Positions 1-9,409 of a stretch of DNA of 64,000 nt are shown here, in pieces. Origin of the DNA: Rhodothermales bacterium (lineage in GTDB: Bacteria > Bacteroidota > Rhodothermia > Rhodothermales > Bin80). The position numbers and the translations under genes are program-made. Under the pieces are notes generated by a model. That model was not told where the DNA came from. It worked only from the letters and a program-made list of their open reading frames with translations, and did not search any database. Every line of letters begins with the position of its first letter. Positions within the stretch are counted from its first letter, which is position 1. The stretch is from the NCBI GenBank assembly GCA_958296045.1, contig CATQHT010000002.1:372001-436000 (forward strand), in the 5' to 3' direction.

Positions 1-343
1 CGCTAGACCTGAGGATCTGGAGCTTGATGTAGATGAGCGGTGAGTTGGGGGCCAGTCTGGCGCGGCACACCCAGGCTATTTCGCCGGAAGGTTGTCGGAG
101 AGGTGTCCTTCTCAACGGGATGCCCGATTCGAGCAGCCGGACAATCTGCGACCACATACTTGCCTCGGTAAGAGGTAAGCCGGATTCGGGGTTCAGGATG
201 TTCCAAGGGCGTACTTTGGTCGGCCGTTCGGGTGTGAAAGCCGTTCGTCGTTTGCGCTTCCGGATCAGCCCGATGAGCTGCTGGCGTATCCCGGCGCTGT
301 TTGCCTCTTGGCCCTCTCCGGGCTGGTCCCGAGAGGGCCTCAT
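1..343 (-). CDS. Unidentified protein, C-terminus cut by window edge
   Basis: A reading frame opens at an ATG at 343 and runs 114 codons to the left edge without a stop. It is missing from the ORF track because its stop lies outside the window; the listed ORF 3..359 is an out-of-frame shadow. The product has a basic stretch (RKRKRR), then PWNILNPESGLPL, LLESGIPL and PLIYIKLQIL, which read like natural protein with a beta-strand near the end. I do not recognise the family. No convincing ribosome-binding site precedes the ATG. The gene lies alone beside a dead IS1634 copy, so it may be an accessory gene. Confidence 0.5.
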   Translation of the reverse strand, partial: MRPSRDQPGEGQEANSAGIRQQLIGLIRKRKRRTAFTPERPTKVRPWNILNPESGLPLTEASMWSQIVRLLESGIPLRRTPLRQPSGEIAWVCRARLAPNSPLIYIKLQILRSS

Positions 344-1087
344 GTTCGATACCGATCATATGATGAATAACAGTTCATAGAACATGCCAAAGGGATCCAA
401 GATACGTAGAAAGCTACCATATGATTCCAAAAGGGTCAAGTCCAGCTCTGCCCTTGACCAGAAATAGGCGCAACAATTGGACTTACCACCGCAGGAATAG
501 CGTTGATGCTTGGTAACCGTCCCGTAGAATGCATTTGACCCGGGAGACGTGCCCCGCTGATGTTTGGGTGCGGTCCTCAATGGCAATGCGGAAACCTCGG
601 TTTCAGGCTGGTTGGGGTATCCTCACCTCGTTAGGGCAGCCATGGCTGGGAACCCGCGCCTATATTGGTATTCGCTGACATTCTTTGGGAGTCACGTTAT
701 GAGTGCGAGCGATCTTCTATGAAGGGTGTACCTGGTCAATGAGCGAGCGGCCATACGGCTGCAGTGCGGACAGGGACATGGCGTGTAACCGGCGCAAGTG
801 GCCTTGCCGCGCAGGTCTGCCAGCGTGTGCAACCGTAGGCCGCCCGTGAGGCATTGCGTAACGGATGGTCGGTAGCGGAGACTGGGCAATGGTCCTGCTC
901 CGCTATCCTCCAATGGAGGTGTCGGAGGATGAAGCGGTTGCCACTGGGGGTAGCTGCAGGTGGATCTCCCTGGACGGATTATGCGGTGCAGTAGCTCCAG
1001 GATACTGGACCGTTGGTCCAACCATTCATGGATTTATCATTCACTGCCGGGGGAGAGCATCCGACTGCCCACTAGCGCCGTCGCTCG
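344..1087. other. Intergenic stretch, no gene seen
   Basis: No frame in this stretch reads like protein. The ORFs listed here are low-complexity, Arg/Pro/Cys-rich products typical of non-coding GC-rich DNA. It may contain unrecognisable remains of the IS1634-type element whose N-terminal part starts at 1552. Confidence 0.5.
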
Positions 1088-1552
1088 TTAGATCTGGCCT
1101 TCGCGCATGTTCAGCATCCGCAGGGATTTGGCAAATCCTAACAGTTGCAAAACTTTCAGGGCCAAACGTTCGCCTCCGACGGTCCACGTGTCGGTATGAT
1201 GGACTTCATCAATGATGATGACATCCCGGTCGTCCACGCTGTAGCCCTTGTCCAGCAGTTTCTAAACGATGGCCTCGCTGACGGGGCGGAGAGTTCCACT
1301 CTCCACCGCTATGCGGCTTTGTCCTCGCAAGCCATCGTTAATATGGAGGACCAACTTGTGCCATTGCTTTCTGGGAATATTGATGGCTTGGCCCAGGTTA
1401 AGGACGGTCCGCTGTTTAGGAGCGCCATTGATCCGGTGGCATTCGACACGCGCGTAGCTGGTGGCCTTGGTGCGGGGATGTAAGGATTCATGTCTTGGCG
1501 CGGATGTACTTACGGGCGTGCGGGCGGGTGTTGGGTTCCTTCGCGTCAACAT
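1088..1552 (-). pseudogene. IS1634-family transposase, N-terminal remnant with in-frame stop
   Basis: The minus frame contains KQRTVLNLGQAINIPRKQW, the characteristic start of IS1634-type DDE transposases (inter-strand 'QRTLLNLG' motif). An in-frame TAG follows VSEAIV. The same frame then resumes with KLLDKGYSVDDRDVIIIDEV and GGERLALKVLQLLGFAKSL, which matches the next conserved block of the family, and stops at 1088. The catalytic core and C-terminus are absent. This is a dead fragment; related fragments lie at 11190-11577 (C-terminal part) and 52443-52774 (N-terminal part), but the sequences are not identical copies. Confidence 0.7.
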
Positions 1553-1729
1553 ATGGTTTGGTTTCGAAGCGGTTTGCGACTATTCCACTGCCTTGCAACT
1601 ATTGGTAAAATGAGCTTATACACTGATGTATATCACATGTACAGCGCTGATAATGGGACCACAATGCCACAAATCAGACGCCGAATTCGCTGCGCGCAAG
1701 TGACAAACTTGGGCCTAGTGTTCTCGGTT

Positions 1730-3082
1730 TCAGGCAGGGTCCCCCTTCGTGCGCTTGGACTTTATCAGGACCCAATAGAAGGCGAATGGCAATCCCGTGG
1801 CCACAAAGGCAAGGTCTATCAGGGAATTCTGTGGCTCAAACCAGAAACGTATCACGACAAGAGCAAGAATAACGACTAGATAGAGCGCAGGTAACACGGG
1901 GTAGCCGGGCATCCTGAAGGCGTCCTGCGCGCCCTCGTTTCGCGTCCGTAGTACAAAAAAGGAGACAGCGGTGACGGCGTAAAAGATCAGAACAGCGAAC
2001 ACCATCCCGGCAATGATGTTTTCAAATGAACCCCGCACCAGGAGAATTACCCCTCCCCACACGCAATGCGTCAGAATGGCGGCCGAAGGCGTCCGGTATC
2101 GTGGGTGTACCCGACGCAGAAAGCCGAAAAAGAGGCCGCGCCGCGCCATCATATAATAGATCCGTGAAGAAGCCAGCATCGTCCCGTTCACGCTACCCAT
2201 ACAGGAGATCACAACCACCACCGCAATGATGCTGGCGCCAATGGGTCCGACAAGGATGGTCATAGTCTCGGTAGCGACGCGCTCCGCGGCACGGAGGCCC
2301 TCAATGCCCAGCGTGCGGAAATAAACGGTGTTGGTAAGCAAGTAAACGACCGTCACAATCACCAAGCCCAGCGCTATACCTCGTGGCAATGCGCGGCGCG
2401 GATTTTTCATCTCTCCAGCCACATAACCGACGCGCTCCATGCCAATGGTCGTGAAGATGACCAGGTAAAGCGCAGCAATAAGGTTGGCGGCAGGGCCAGT
2501 GCTGGTTGCCACCGGCGCGGTGGTTTGGAGCTGGCCGCCAGATGCGCCCACCAGTGCCAGGCCCAAGATGATGATGAGCAGCAACCCGCCCACCTTGATC
2601 GCTGACGTGGCATTCTGGAAAATGCTGGCAGGCTTCGTGCCCGTGTAGTTGACAAACCCGATGATCGCAATTAGGCCGAGCGCCAATAGCGTCTGCTGAG
2701 CGGATGACAACGCCACGAAGTGCTCAATGTAGTCTACCGCAATAATGGACAGACCCGCGGCTGGACTGGTGCGGATAATAAAAAGCTGTGCCCACCCGAA
2801 CATGAATCCGGCAAAGGGCCCAAAAGCGCGAGTGATATACACGAATTCGCCGCCCGTCTCTGGAAGACGAGTGCCCAGTTCCGCATACAGCCAGCCACCG
2901 ACAAAAAGCAACATGGCCACGCCCGCCCATAGCCAGAACATGACCGGAAAAGAGTCGACCAACACCGCGATACGCTGAGGCGTCGCAAAGATGCCAGACC
3001 CAATGGTGATGCCCACCAGAATGCCCATGGCATCCACCCACGTGAGCACCTTCTTTAGAGAAGGCTGCGACGCTTCAGCCAT
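1730..3082 (-). CDS. APC-superfamily amino acid permease
   Basis: A 450-residue inner-membrane transporter with about 12 hydrophobic segments. The first helix carries the APC signature GITIGSGIFATP, where the backbone of the unwound TM1 binds the amino-acid carboxylate. The block ETGGEFVYITRAFGPFAGFMFGW (TM3 region) is typical of LAT/SteT-like exchangers and cationic or neutral amino acid permeases. Length and topology are normal. The substrate cannot be read from sequence. It lies 62 bp downstream of ggt on the same strand, so the two may form a unit: GGT releases glutamate and cysteinylglycine outside the membrane and the permease could import the products (inference). Confidence 0.9.
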   Translation of the reverse strand: MAEASQPSLKKVLTWVDAMGILVGITIGSGIFATPQRIAVLVDSFPVMFWLWAGVAMLLFVGGWLYAELGTRLPETGGEFVYITRAFGPFAGFMFGWAQLFIIRTSPAAGLSIIAVDYIEHFVALSSAQQTLLALGLIAIIGFVNYTGTKPASIFQNATSAIKVGGLLLIIILGLALVGASGGQLQTTAPVATSTGPAANLIAALYLVIFTTIGMERVGYVAGEMKNPRRALPRGIALGLVIVTVVYLLTNTVYFRTLGIEGLRAAERVATETMTILVGPIGASIIAVVVVISCMGSVNGTMLASSRIYYMMARRGLFFGFLRRVHPRYRTPSAAILTHCVWGGVILLVRGSFENIIAGMVFAVLIFYAVTAVSFFVLRTRNEGAQDAFRMPGYPVLPALYLVVILALVVIRFWFEPQNSLIDLAFVATGLPFAFYWVLIKSKRTKGDPA

Positions 3083-3144
3083 AGTTTCTGCTGTTTGGTG
3101 AAACGATGAATCGCTACGTTGCTCCTGCTGTGCCCCTGCACGCC

Positions 3145-4845
3145 CTAGAACCCGATGGCTCGGCCGTCATAGCTGCGCGAATCGGCGGCTCCGTACAACA
3201 AACCTCCTTCCACCGCAATACAGTGGGCACGCCCCTGCGAGCCGCGGAACCGAACCGAATGCCCTAATGCCTTATAAAGGCGCCGCGTATCCGGCGAAAT
3301 CCCCCAGGACTCAAAGCTGGTGACGTCAGGCAACCACTGGTGATGGATGCGCGAAGCCTCCACTGCCTGGGCAATGTTCATGTCGTGATCGACATAGTTG
3401 AGGATAACCTGTAGAACGGTGTTGATGATGGTGCGCCCGCCAGGCGACCCGACCACAAGGACGGGCTTGCCCTCACGCGCCACGATCACTGGCGTCATGC
3501 TCGACAACATGCGCTTCTCGGGCTCCACCAGGTTGGGAGGCGTGCCAATCATGCCGCGGCGATCCGTGCGACCCGGTACCGGGTTGAAGTCGCCCATCTC
3601 GTTGTTGAGCAGGAAGCCCGTGCCTGTGGCGACAATCTGTGATCCGTAACTGTGCTCTAACGTGTAAGTCAGTGACACCGCATTCCCAGCACTGTCCACG
3701 ACGGACAGATGGGTGGTTTCTTCACTTTCAGGTGTCACATACAGACTCGCGAATCGTGCCGAATCGCTGGCTGATGCACGCTCAAGGTCGATGCTCTGGC
3801 GCAACAGGTCCGCATACTCTTTGGAAGTAAGTCGAGCCACCGGCATTTCCGGGTTGAAGCGCGGGTCGCCCAGATGCTCGGCGCGGTCGGCAAAGGCGCG
3901 CCGCATGGATTCGGTCACCACATGTAGGTAGGCAGCAGAATTGTGACCCATACCTGTGAGGTCATAGCCCTCCAGGATGTTTAGCATCTCTACCAACGCG
4001 ACGCCACCGCTGCTGGGCGGACCCATGGCATACACGTCCCAGCTGCGGTATGTGCCGTGTACCGGGGCCTGCTCATTCGCCTGATATGCAGCGAGGTCCT
4101 CGAGAGTAATCATGCCGCCGTGCTGGGCAGAGAATGCGGCCAGAAGGCGCGCCGTCTCGCCCGCGTAAAACCCCTGGTGCCCATAATCCCGGATCCGCTT
4201 GAGCGAAGCGGCAAGCTCGGATTGGCACCAAAGTTCGCCAGGCTTATAGACCTCTTTGCCATCCTTCAGGAACGCGGCGCGCGTGGCACTGTAAATGGGA
4301 TCCTCTAACTGGCTCAAGTGCTGCAGGAATCCCTGCATTGCGCGCGTGGAAGGAATACCGTCTTCGGCAAGACGTACGGCCGGCTCCACCAGACTGTCCC
4401 ACGGCATGGAGCCCAGGCGCTCATGAGCGAGTACGAGGCCAGCCACGGTGCCAGGGACCCCGACCGACAGCATGCCCTCATGATTGCTGTTGTTGCGAAC
4501 TCGGCCCGCTTCGTCCAGAAACATCGTCGCCGTAGCGGCGAGCGGAGCCTTCTCGCGAAAGTTGAACGAGGTCACCGCGCCATCGGCACCATGATAGACC
4601 AGGAAGCCACCTCCTCCGATGTTGCCTGCCGAAGGCAGCGTGACGGCAAGAGCGAAGGCGGTGGCTACGGCTGCATCCACCGCGTTGCCACCCTGCTTGA
4701 GGACGCGCGTACCAGCCGCCGAAGCCAGATGATGACTTGAAACAACCATTCCGCGCTCCGCAGCGACCGGAATGCGCCCGCTTTGAGCCTGCGCGGCCGT
4801 CGTGAAGAAAACCGCAGCTACAACTGCAAGAAGAATGTGTCGCAT
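3145..4845 (-). CDS. ggt: Gamma-glutamyltransferase (glutathione hydrolase proenzyme)
   Basis: A 566-residue periplasmic Ntn hydrolase that cleaves the gamma-glutamyl bond of glutathione and related compounds or transfers the glutamyl group. A signal peptide spans about residues 1-20 (cleavage after AQA). The large-subunit motifs GGNAVDAAVATAFALAVT and NIGGGGFLVYH are present. Autocleavage should occur before the Thr of TTHLSVVD (about residue 377), which becomes the N-terminal nucleophile of the small subunit; the oxyanion/lid motifs MSSMTPVIV and GSPGGRTIIN follow. It is divergent from the multiheme cytochrome genes and upstream of the APC permease. All expected catalytic elements are visible, so the gene appears intact. 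Confidence 0.95.
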   Translation of the reverse strand: MRHILLAVVAAVFFTTAAQAQSGRIPVAAERGMVVSSHHLASAAGTRVLKQGGNAVDAAVATAFALAVTLPSAGNIGGGGFLVYHGADGAVTSFNFREKAPLAATATMFLDEAGRVRNNSNHEGMLSVGVPGTVAGLVLAHERLGSMPWDSLVEPAVRLAEDGIPSTRAMQGFLQHLSQLEDPIYSATRAAFLKDGKEVYKPGELWCQSELAASLKRIRDYGHQGFYAGETARLLAAFSAQHGGMITLEDLAAYQANEQAPVHGTYRSWDVYAMGPPSSGGVALVEMLNILEGYDLTGMGHNSAAYLHVVTESMRRAFADRAEHLGDPRFNPEMPVARLTSKEYADLLRQSIDLERASASDSARFASLYVTPESEETTHLSVVDSAGNAVSLTYTLEHSYGSQIVATGTGFLLNNEMGDFNPVPGRTDRRGMIGTPPNLVEPEKRMLSSMTPVIVAREGKPVLVVGSPGGRTIINTVLQVILNYVDHDMNIAQAVEASRIHHQWLPDVTSFESWGISPDTRRLYKALGHSVRFRGSQGRAHCIAVEGGLLYGAADSRSYDGRAIGF

Positions 4846-4930
4846 GACGCTTATGTTTGGGGTATTCGCTCAAAGGTAGGAAAAGCCGATGCTTGATGGC
4901 GTGGTCCATTCCGGTGATGCCAGCCGCCCG

Positions 4931-7039
4931 ATGCTGAACTGGCGGTCTCTGAGATTGGGAGCGCTTGTGGTCGCCTGCGGCCTTCTTGCTCGATGCCAGG
5001 GTCAGACAGAGGGACAGGCGGACCCAGAACCTGTTAGGTTTGCAAACCTGAATTCCAATTATGTAGGTGATGCGGCCTGCTTCGACTGCCATGCTGAGCA
5101 GTGGCGCGGCTTCCAGGAGCACGGCATGGCCCGTTCCTTCTATCCGATGCGGCCAGACAATGCGGTAGAAGACTTTGCCGCGGTTCCGCTGTTTCATCCA
5201 GGCAGCGGGTACCACTACCGAGTTCTCGCGCGTGGGGACAGCTTCTATCAGGTGGAATACCGCCTAGATGACTTGGGCAACAAGACGCATGAGCTGGTGC
5301 GCAGGATGGACTACGTTGTAGGCAGCGGTAATGCCGCCCGCACCTATCTGACCGAATCCAAGGGGCGCCTCTACGAGATGCCGCTGACCTGGTATACGCA
5401 AGCCGCAGCCTGGGACTTCAGTCCTGGATATGAGCGCTACAACAAGCGCTTCAGCCGCCTGGTGCCAGACCGTTGCATGGCCTGCCACAACAGCTATCCC
5501 GCTTCGGTGCCCTTCGTGGATGGCAAGTACGAGGAAGTCCCCGAGGGGATAGGTTGTGAGCGCTGTCACGGGCCTGGAGAGTTGCACGTTCAAGAGCGCC
5601 TTGAAAGTTCTGAGGTGCAAGGCGCCATCGATCACACGATTGTCAATCCAGCCCACCTTACCATCGACCGGCAGATGGATATCTGCCAGCAATGCCACCT
5701 CCATACGACGGTATCTCTGCTGCGCGATGGCCGCGAAGCGTTTGACTTTAGACCGTCTGAGCGGCTGGAGGACTTTGTAGCGCTGTATTCTGCGCCTCAG
5801 GACGATGTGCCAGGCACTATTGACGTGATTTCACACGCAGCGCGCCTCAAGCAGAGCGCCTGCTTTGTGGTGTCACCTATGACGTGCACTACCTGTCATG
5901 ATCCGCATGAGGGGTTTCGTACCAAGGGGCCAGCATATTTTGACGAGACCTGTATCAGCTGCCACAAGGACAGTCCGGCTCAGGGGCACGGTGGAGGCGA
6001 GAGCTGTTCTGGATGCCATATGCCTAAGGTACCAGCAGCTGGTGCTCCGCACGCGTCCTTTACCGATCACTGGATACGCGACCCGAACCGGCATCTGCCC
6101 AATCCTGTGCCCGCGCACGAGCTGGAGGCCGGCGCACTGGTGCCTTTCTTCGATAAGGACAGCAGCGGATCTACGGCTGGGGCGTATGCTGCACTGGCCG
6201 CCTTGGTTCACGCCACGCAGCAGGCAGACGGCATGCTCTTGGAGCGCGCCATCCAGATGGCCGAGCCGGTACACCTCCAGGACCCCACCGGAGAGCTCAG
6301 TTTTGTGCTTGGTGTTGCGCTTACCAATATGGGGCGTGGTAGCGAGGCGATCGAACCGCTGCGCCATGCTGTGGCGCAGGCGCCCGTGCCCGAGCGTTTG
6401 AACGGGCTTGCGCAGGCGCTGGAGCAGTCCTCTGAGTCGCTCGGAGAGATTGCTGCACTATATGATTCGGCGCTCGCTCGGCAGCCTGCGCTGGCGGACA
6501 TCCGCGTCAATTACGGCGTTTTCCTGCAGCGGCAGGGGCAGCTGCAAGAATCGCTGCAGCAATTCAGGCTTGCTGCTACGGAAGCGCCCCTTCTCGTGCT
6601 GGCCCACACACATCTGGGTACTGTCTACATGCAAGATGGCGCGTTTGACATGGCAGAGGCTTCGCTCAGGCGCGCCATCGCTCTCGAGCCGGATGATGCG
6701 GACGCGCTTGGCAACCTTGGACTGATGTATGCCACTATGGCGGGCCGCCGCCATGATGCACGGGGGCTCTTTGAGCGCGCAGCGGAAGCGGCCCCGCTCA
6801 ATGCGGTGGCACAAGGTAACCTCGGCACCTGGTATCTGAATAATGAATTCCTGGACGAAGCCATTGCGCATCTGTCCCGGGCCGTAGAGCTGGAGCCTGC
6901 CTACCTGGGAGGCAAAATCAACCTAGCGACCGCGCATGCGCGGTCGGGCAACTACCTTCGGGCGCGCCGTCTGGCCCGGGAAGTGCTTCAGGTGGATGCG
7001 AACAACCCAACAGCGCTGCGCATCCTAGCTGCCTTATGA
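4931..7039 (+). CDS. Heptaheme cytochrome c lipoprotein with C-terminal TPR repeats (copy 1)
   Basis: The track ORF begins at 4889, but the ATG at 4931 (MLNWRSLRLGALVVACG) gives a proper lipoprotein signal with the lipobox LLARC. Seven CxxCH heme c sites are visible: CFDCH, CMACH, CERCH, CQQCH, CTTCH, CISCH and CSGCH, at about track residues 64, 196, 223, 266, 333, 355 and 373. The second half (about 430-716) is helical TPR-like repeats (for example ALGNLGLMYATMAG, AVAQGNLGTWYLNNEF). The design resembles c554-like multiheme proteins fused to a protein-binding TPR scaffold. It is likely anchored in the membrane facing the periplasm or surface and moves electrons. The partner and substrate are unknown. 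A paralogue follows directly. Confidence 0.85.
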   Translation: MLNWRSLRLGALVVACGLLARCQGQTEGQADPEPVRFANLNSNYVGDAACFDCHAEQWRGFQEHGMARSFYPMRPDNAVEDFAAVPLFHPGSGYHYRVLARGDSFYQVEYRLDDLGNKTHELVRRMDYVVGSGNAARTYLTESKGRLYEMPLTWYTQAAAWDFSPGYERYNKRFSRLVPDRCMACHNSYPASVPFVDGKYEEVPEGIGCERCHGPGELHVQERLESSEVQGAIDHTIVNPAHLTIDRQMDICQQCHLHTTVSLLRDGREAFDFRPSERLEDFVALYSAPQDDVPGTIDVISHAARLKQSACFVVSPMTCTTCHDPHEGFRTKGPAYFDETCISCHKDSPAQGHGGGESCSGCHMPKVPAAGAPHASFTDHWIRDPNRHLPNPVPAHELEAGALVPFFDKDSSGSTAGAYAALAALVHATQQADGMLLERAIQMAEPVHLQDPTGELSFVLGVALTNMGRGSEAIEPLRHAVAQAPVPERLNGLAQALEQSSESLGEIAALYDSALARQPALADIRVNYGVFLQRQGQLQESLQQFRLAATEAPLLVLAHTHLGTVYMQDGAFDMAEASLRRAIALEPDDADALGNLGLMYATMAGRRHDARGLFERAAEAAPLNAVAQGNLGTWYLNNEFLDEAIAHLSRAVELEPAYLGGKINLATAHARSGNYLRARRLAREVLQVDANNPTALRILAAL

Positions 7040-7118
7040 GGTCCGGGTTGCACGAAGCCGCAAGCCCTCGCTTCCTTAGTGCCAAACCTGCGCCAATGCT
7101 GTGACTGTAGCCATATCT

Positions 7119-9029
7119 ATGACCAGATTCGCCGAGCTTATTGCTGCTGTTATCCTGACCGCGATGTTGCTGGGAGGATGCCAGGTGGCAGAGAGCGGTT
7201 CTCCCTACCGCAACTTGGATGCCGAGTATGTGGGGATGGAGGCATGTGCCTCGTGCCATGCGGACAAGGCTGCGACATATGAGCAGTCCCAGATGGGACG
7301 ATCCTGGGAGCCGGCGACGCGAGCCAACAGCGCAGCGGACTTTGACAATGCGTTACCCGTCTACGACCCGCACCTGGACCTGTACTACCAGGCGCTCGCA
7401 CGCGGAGACTCGCTCTTCATAATAGAGTATCGGTTGGCTGACGGTGACACCATTCACCGCCGCATCGAGCGTGTAGACTACATCGTTGGGTCTGGGCACC
7501 ACACCAATTCCCACATCATGGATGTAGGAGGTTACCTGTACCAGATGCCGCTCACGTGGTATGTGCAGGAGAGCCGATGGGACCTGGCGCCAGGGTTTAA
7601 AGGTCCAAGAAACAACATGCGGTTTGATCGGCCTATAAGGACTAAATGCATCACATGTCACAATGGGATGCCAGAAATCGTGAAAGGCTCCTATAACAAG
7701 TACGATGCGGTACCGCACGGCATCAACTGCGAGCGTTGTCACGGTCCAGGCTCCGTACATGTCGATGCGATGCGGAGCGGTCGTGTCGTTGATGTCTCCG
7801 AAGAGATCGACTATACCATCGTGAATCCGGCAAAGCTGCCGGTCGAGCTACAGTTCAGCATTTGCCAGGGGTGCCACGTGCAGGGCGCGGCTGTGCCCAA
7901 GAAAGGCATGACGTTTGCGGATTTTCGACCGGGCATGCCGCTGGCATCCGTCGAAAACGTGTTCTGGCCCCGCTTTGCGGACAGTTTGCACCAGTTTGTG
8001 ATGGCATCCCATGGGGACCGGCTAACGCAGAGTGTATGCTTTAGAGAGTCACCACCGGAGCAGCCCCTCACCTGCATCACCTGTCACGACCCGCATGTCC
8101 CTATTGAGACGTTTGATAAGGGACGCTATGATGTGGCGTGCCAAAGTTGCCATGCACCGGCAGAAGTGGCAGAGCGGCATCTTGAGCCTGTAGAGGACGG
8201 CTGCGTGAGCTGTCACATGCCGGTTTCCGGGGCCGCAGACATCCCCCATGTCACGATCACCGATCACTTCATTCGTCGTCCTGACTCGGTCATAACATCT
8301 GTCTTGGCCGATGGCAGTGAGCGGGCTCGTACCCGTTTCGTGCGAATGGCCAGCCTCATCGATCCTGATCCGTCGCCAAAGGAGATCGCTCAGGGGTATC
8401 TAACGTACTTCGAAGAGGTGACCAATCACCCGGGATTCTTGGATTCCGCCGCCGTATATCTACGTGCTGCCGAGGAAAGGACGTCGCTGGAGGCGGTGGC
8501 TGCGCCGCTGATCCGGATGCACTACCTTGCCCGGGACTATCAGGCGTTGCTTCTTACCGCCCGCAACATAGCAATGCCTAAGGACGCGTGGACGGCCTTC
8601 CGTATCGGTGATGCTTATCTGGAGATGGCCAGTGGGGCCGCTGGGCTGCCGTACCTGGAGCGGGCCCATGCGCTTGCGCCCGCGACTCTGCAATTCAGTC
8701 GGCGCCTTGCATCCGCATATGTAGTTGTTGGGCGTTTAGCAGAGGCGCTGGCGGTCCTAACTGCCGTGCTTGAAGCCAACGACAGGTATGCCGATGCGTA
8801 CAGTGACCGCGGGTATGTCCATTTGGCGCTGGAGGATTTCATTCAGGCGGAGGCGGACTTGCACGTGGCGTTGGCGCTCAATCCCGATCTTGAGGCGGCG
8901 TTGGCCAATCTGGCTTCCTTGTACTTCAATACGAATCGCCATGAGGAAGCGCGGCCCCTGGTGCAGCGCTTGATAGCGCTGAATCCCACCAACCTGCAGT
9001 ACCGCCGTCTGTTGGCCAATCTTCGGTAG
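7119..9029 (+). CDS. Heptaheme cytochrome c lipoprotein with C-terminal TPR repeats (copy 2)
   Basis: Paralogue of the preceding gene. ORF calling starts at GTG 7101, but ATG 7119 (MTRFAELIAAVILTAMLLGGC) gives a cleaner lipoprotein signal with lipobox LLGGC. Seven CxxCH motifs appear in the same order and nearly the same spacing: CASCH, CITCH, CERCH, CQGCH, CITCH, CQSCH and CVSCH. Shared blocks include YQMPLTWYVQ, ERCHGPGSVH and ITCHDPH. The C-terminal third has TPR-like repeats ending in NPDLEAALANLASLYFNTN. The two genes are separated by under 100 bp and are probably co-transcribed; tandem duplication followed by divergence is the simplest origin. Confidence 0.85.
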   Translation: MTRFAELIAAVILTAMLLGGCQVAESGSPYRNLDAEYVGMEACASCHADKAATYEQSQMGRSWEPATRANSAADFDNALPVYDPHLDLYYQALARGDSLFIIEYRLADGDTIHRRIERVDYIVGSGHHTNSHIMDVGGYLYQMPLTWYVQESRWDLAPGFKGPRNNMRFDRPIRTKCITCHNGMPEIVKGSYNKYDAVPHGINCERCHGPGSVHVDAMRSGRVVDVSEEIDYTIVNPAKLPVELQFSICQGCHVQGAAVPKKGMTFADFRPGMPLASVENVFWPRFADSLHQFVMASHGDRLTQSVCFRESPPEQPLTCITCHDPHVPIETFDKGRYDVACQSCHAPAEVAERHLEPVEDGCVSCHMPVSGAADIPHVTITDHFIRRPDSVITSVLADGSERARTRFVRMASLIDPDPSPKEIAQGYLTYFEEVTNHPGFLDSAAVYLRAAEERTSLEAVAAPLIRMHYLARDYQALLLTARNIAMPKDAWTAFRIGDAYLEMASGAAGLPYLERAHALAPATLQFSRRLASAYVVVGRLAEALAVLTAVLEANDRYADAYSDRGYVHLALEDFIQAEADLHVALALNPDLEAALANLASLYFNTNRHEEARPLVQRLIALNPTNLQYRRLLANLR

Positions 9030-9409
9030 CAGGGCTGCGGTTTGCAGCAGATCACTGGTGCAACGCGACGAGCACAGACGGCGCCAGTGGGTATGGCAGC
9101 GGCCTGTCTTGCGGCAGCGCTTTGATGGCGCGCCTCGCTTGGCGTGCGCCGTGGCGGTATCAGGCTACCCGCGAAGGATTCGAGCGATGAGGACGGGGGA
9201 GCAAAGGCTGTTCGGCACAAGATCCCGCTCGCTCCCTGGATGCCTTTGGCCCACATGGTGGTTTGAGCCTTTTCGGGGACTAGTACGCACTAGGTCGTGC
9301 CACACATTGCGCACGACAAAAGACCGTTGAGCACAGAATGCGTCCCAGGCCACGTAGTGGGCTGGGACATGTCGGTGGCCGCGATGCTCAGAACCGGCGC
9401 ATTGGCCGG
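9030..9409. other. Convergent intergenic gap, nothing recognised
   Basis: About 380 bp between the second cytochrome gene and the end of the convergent ypdA gene. Short ORFs on both strands are compositionally unlike protein. No tRNA and no strong T-tailed hairpin was seen. Confidence 0.4.
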
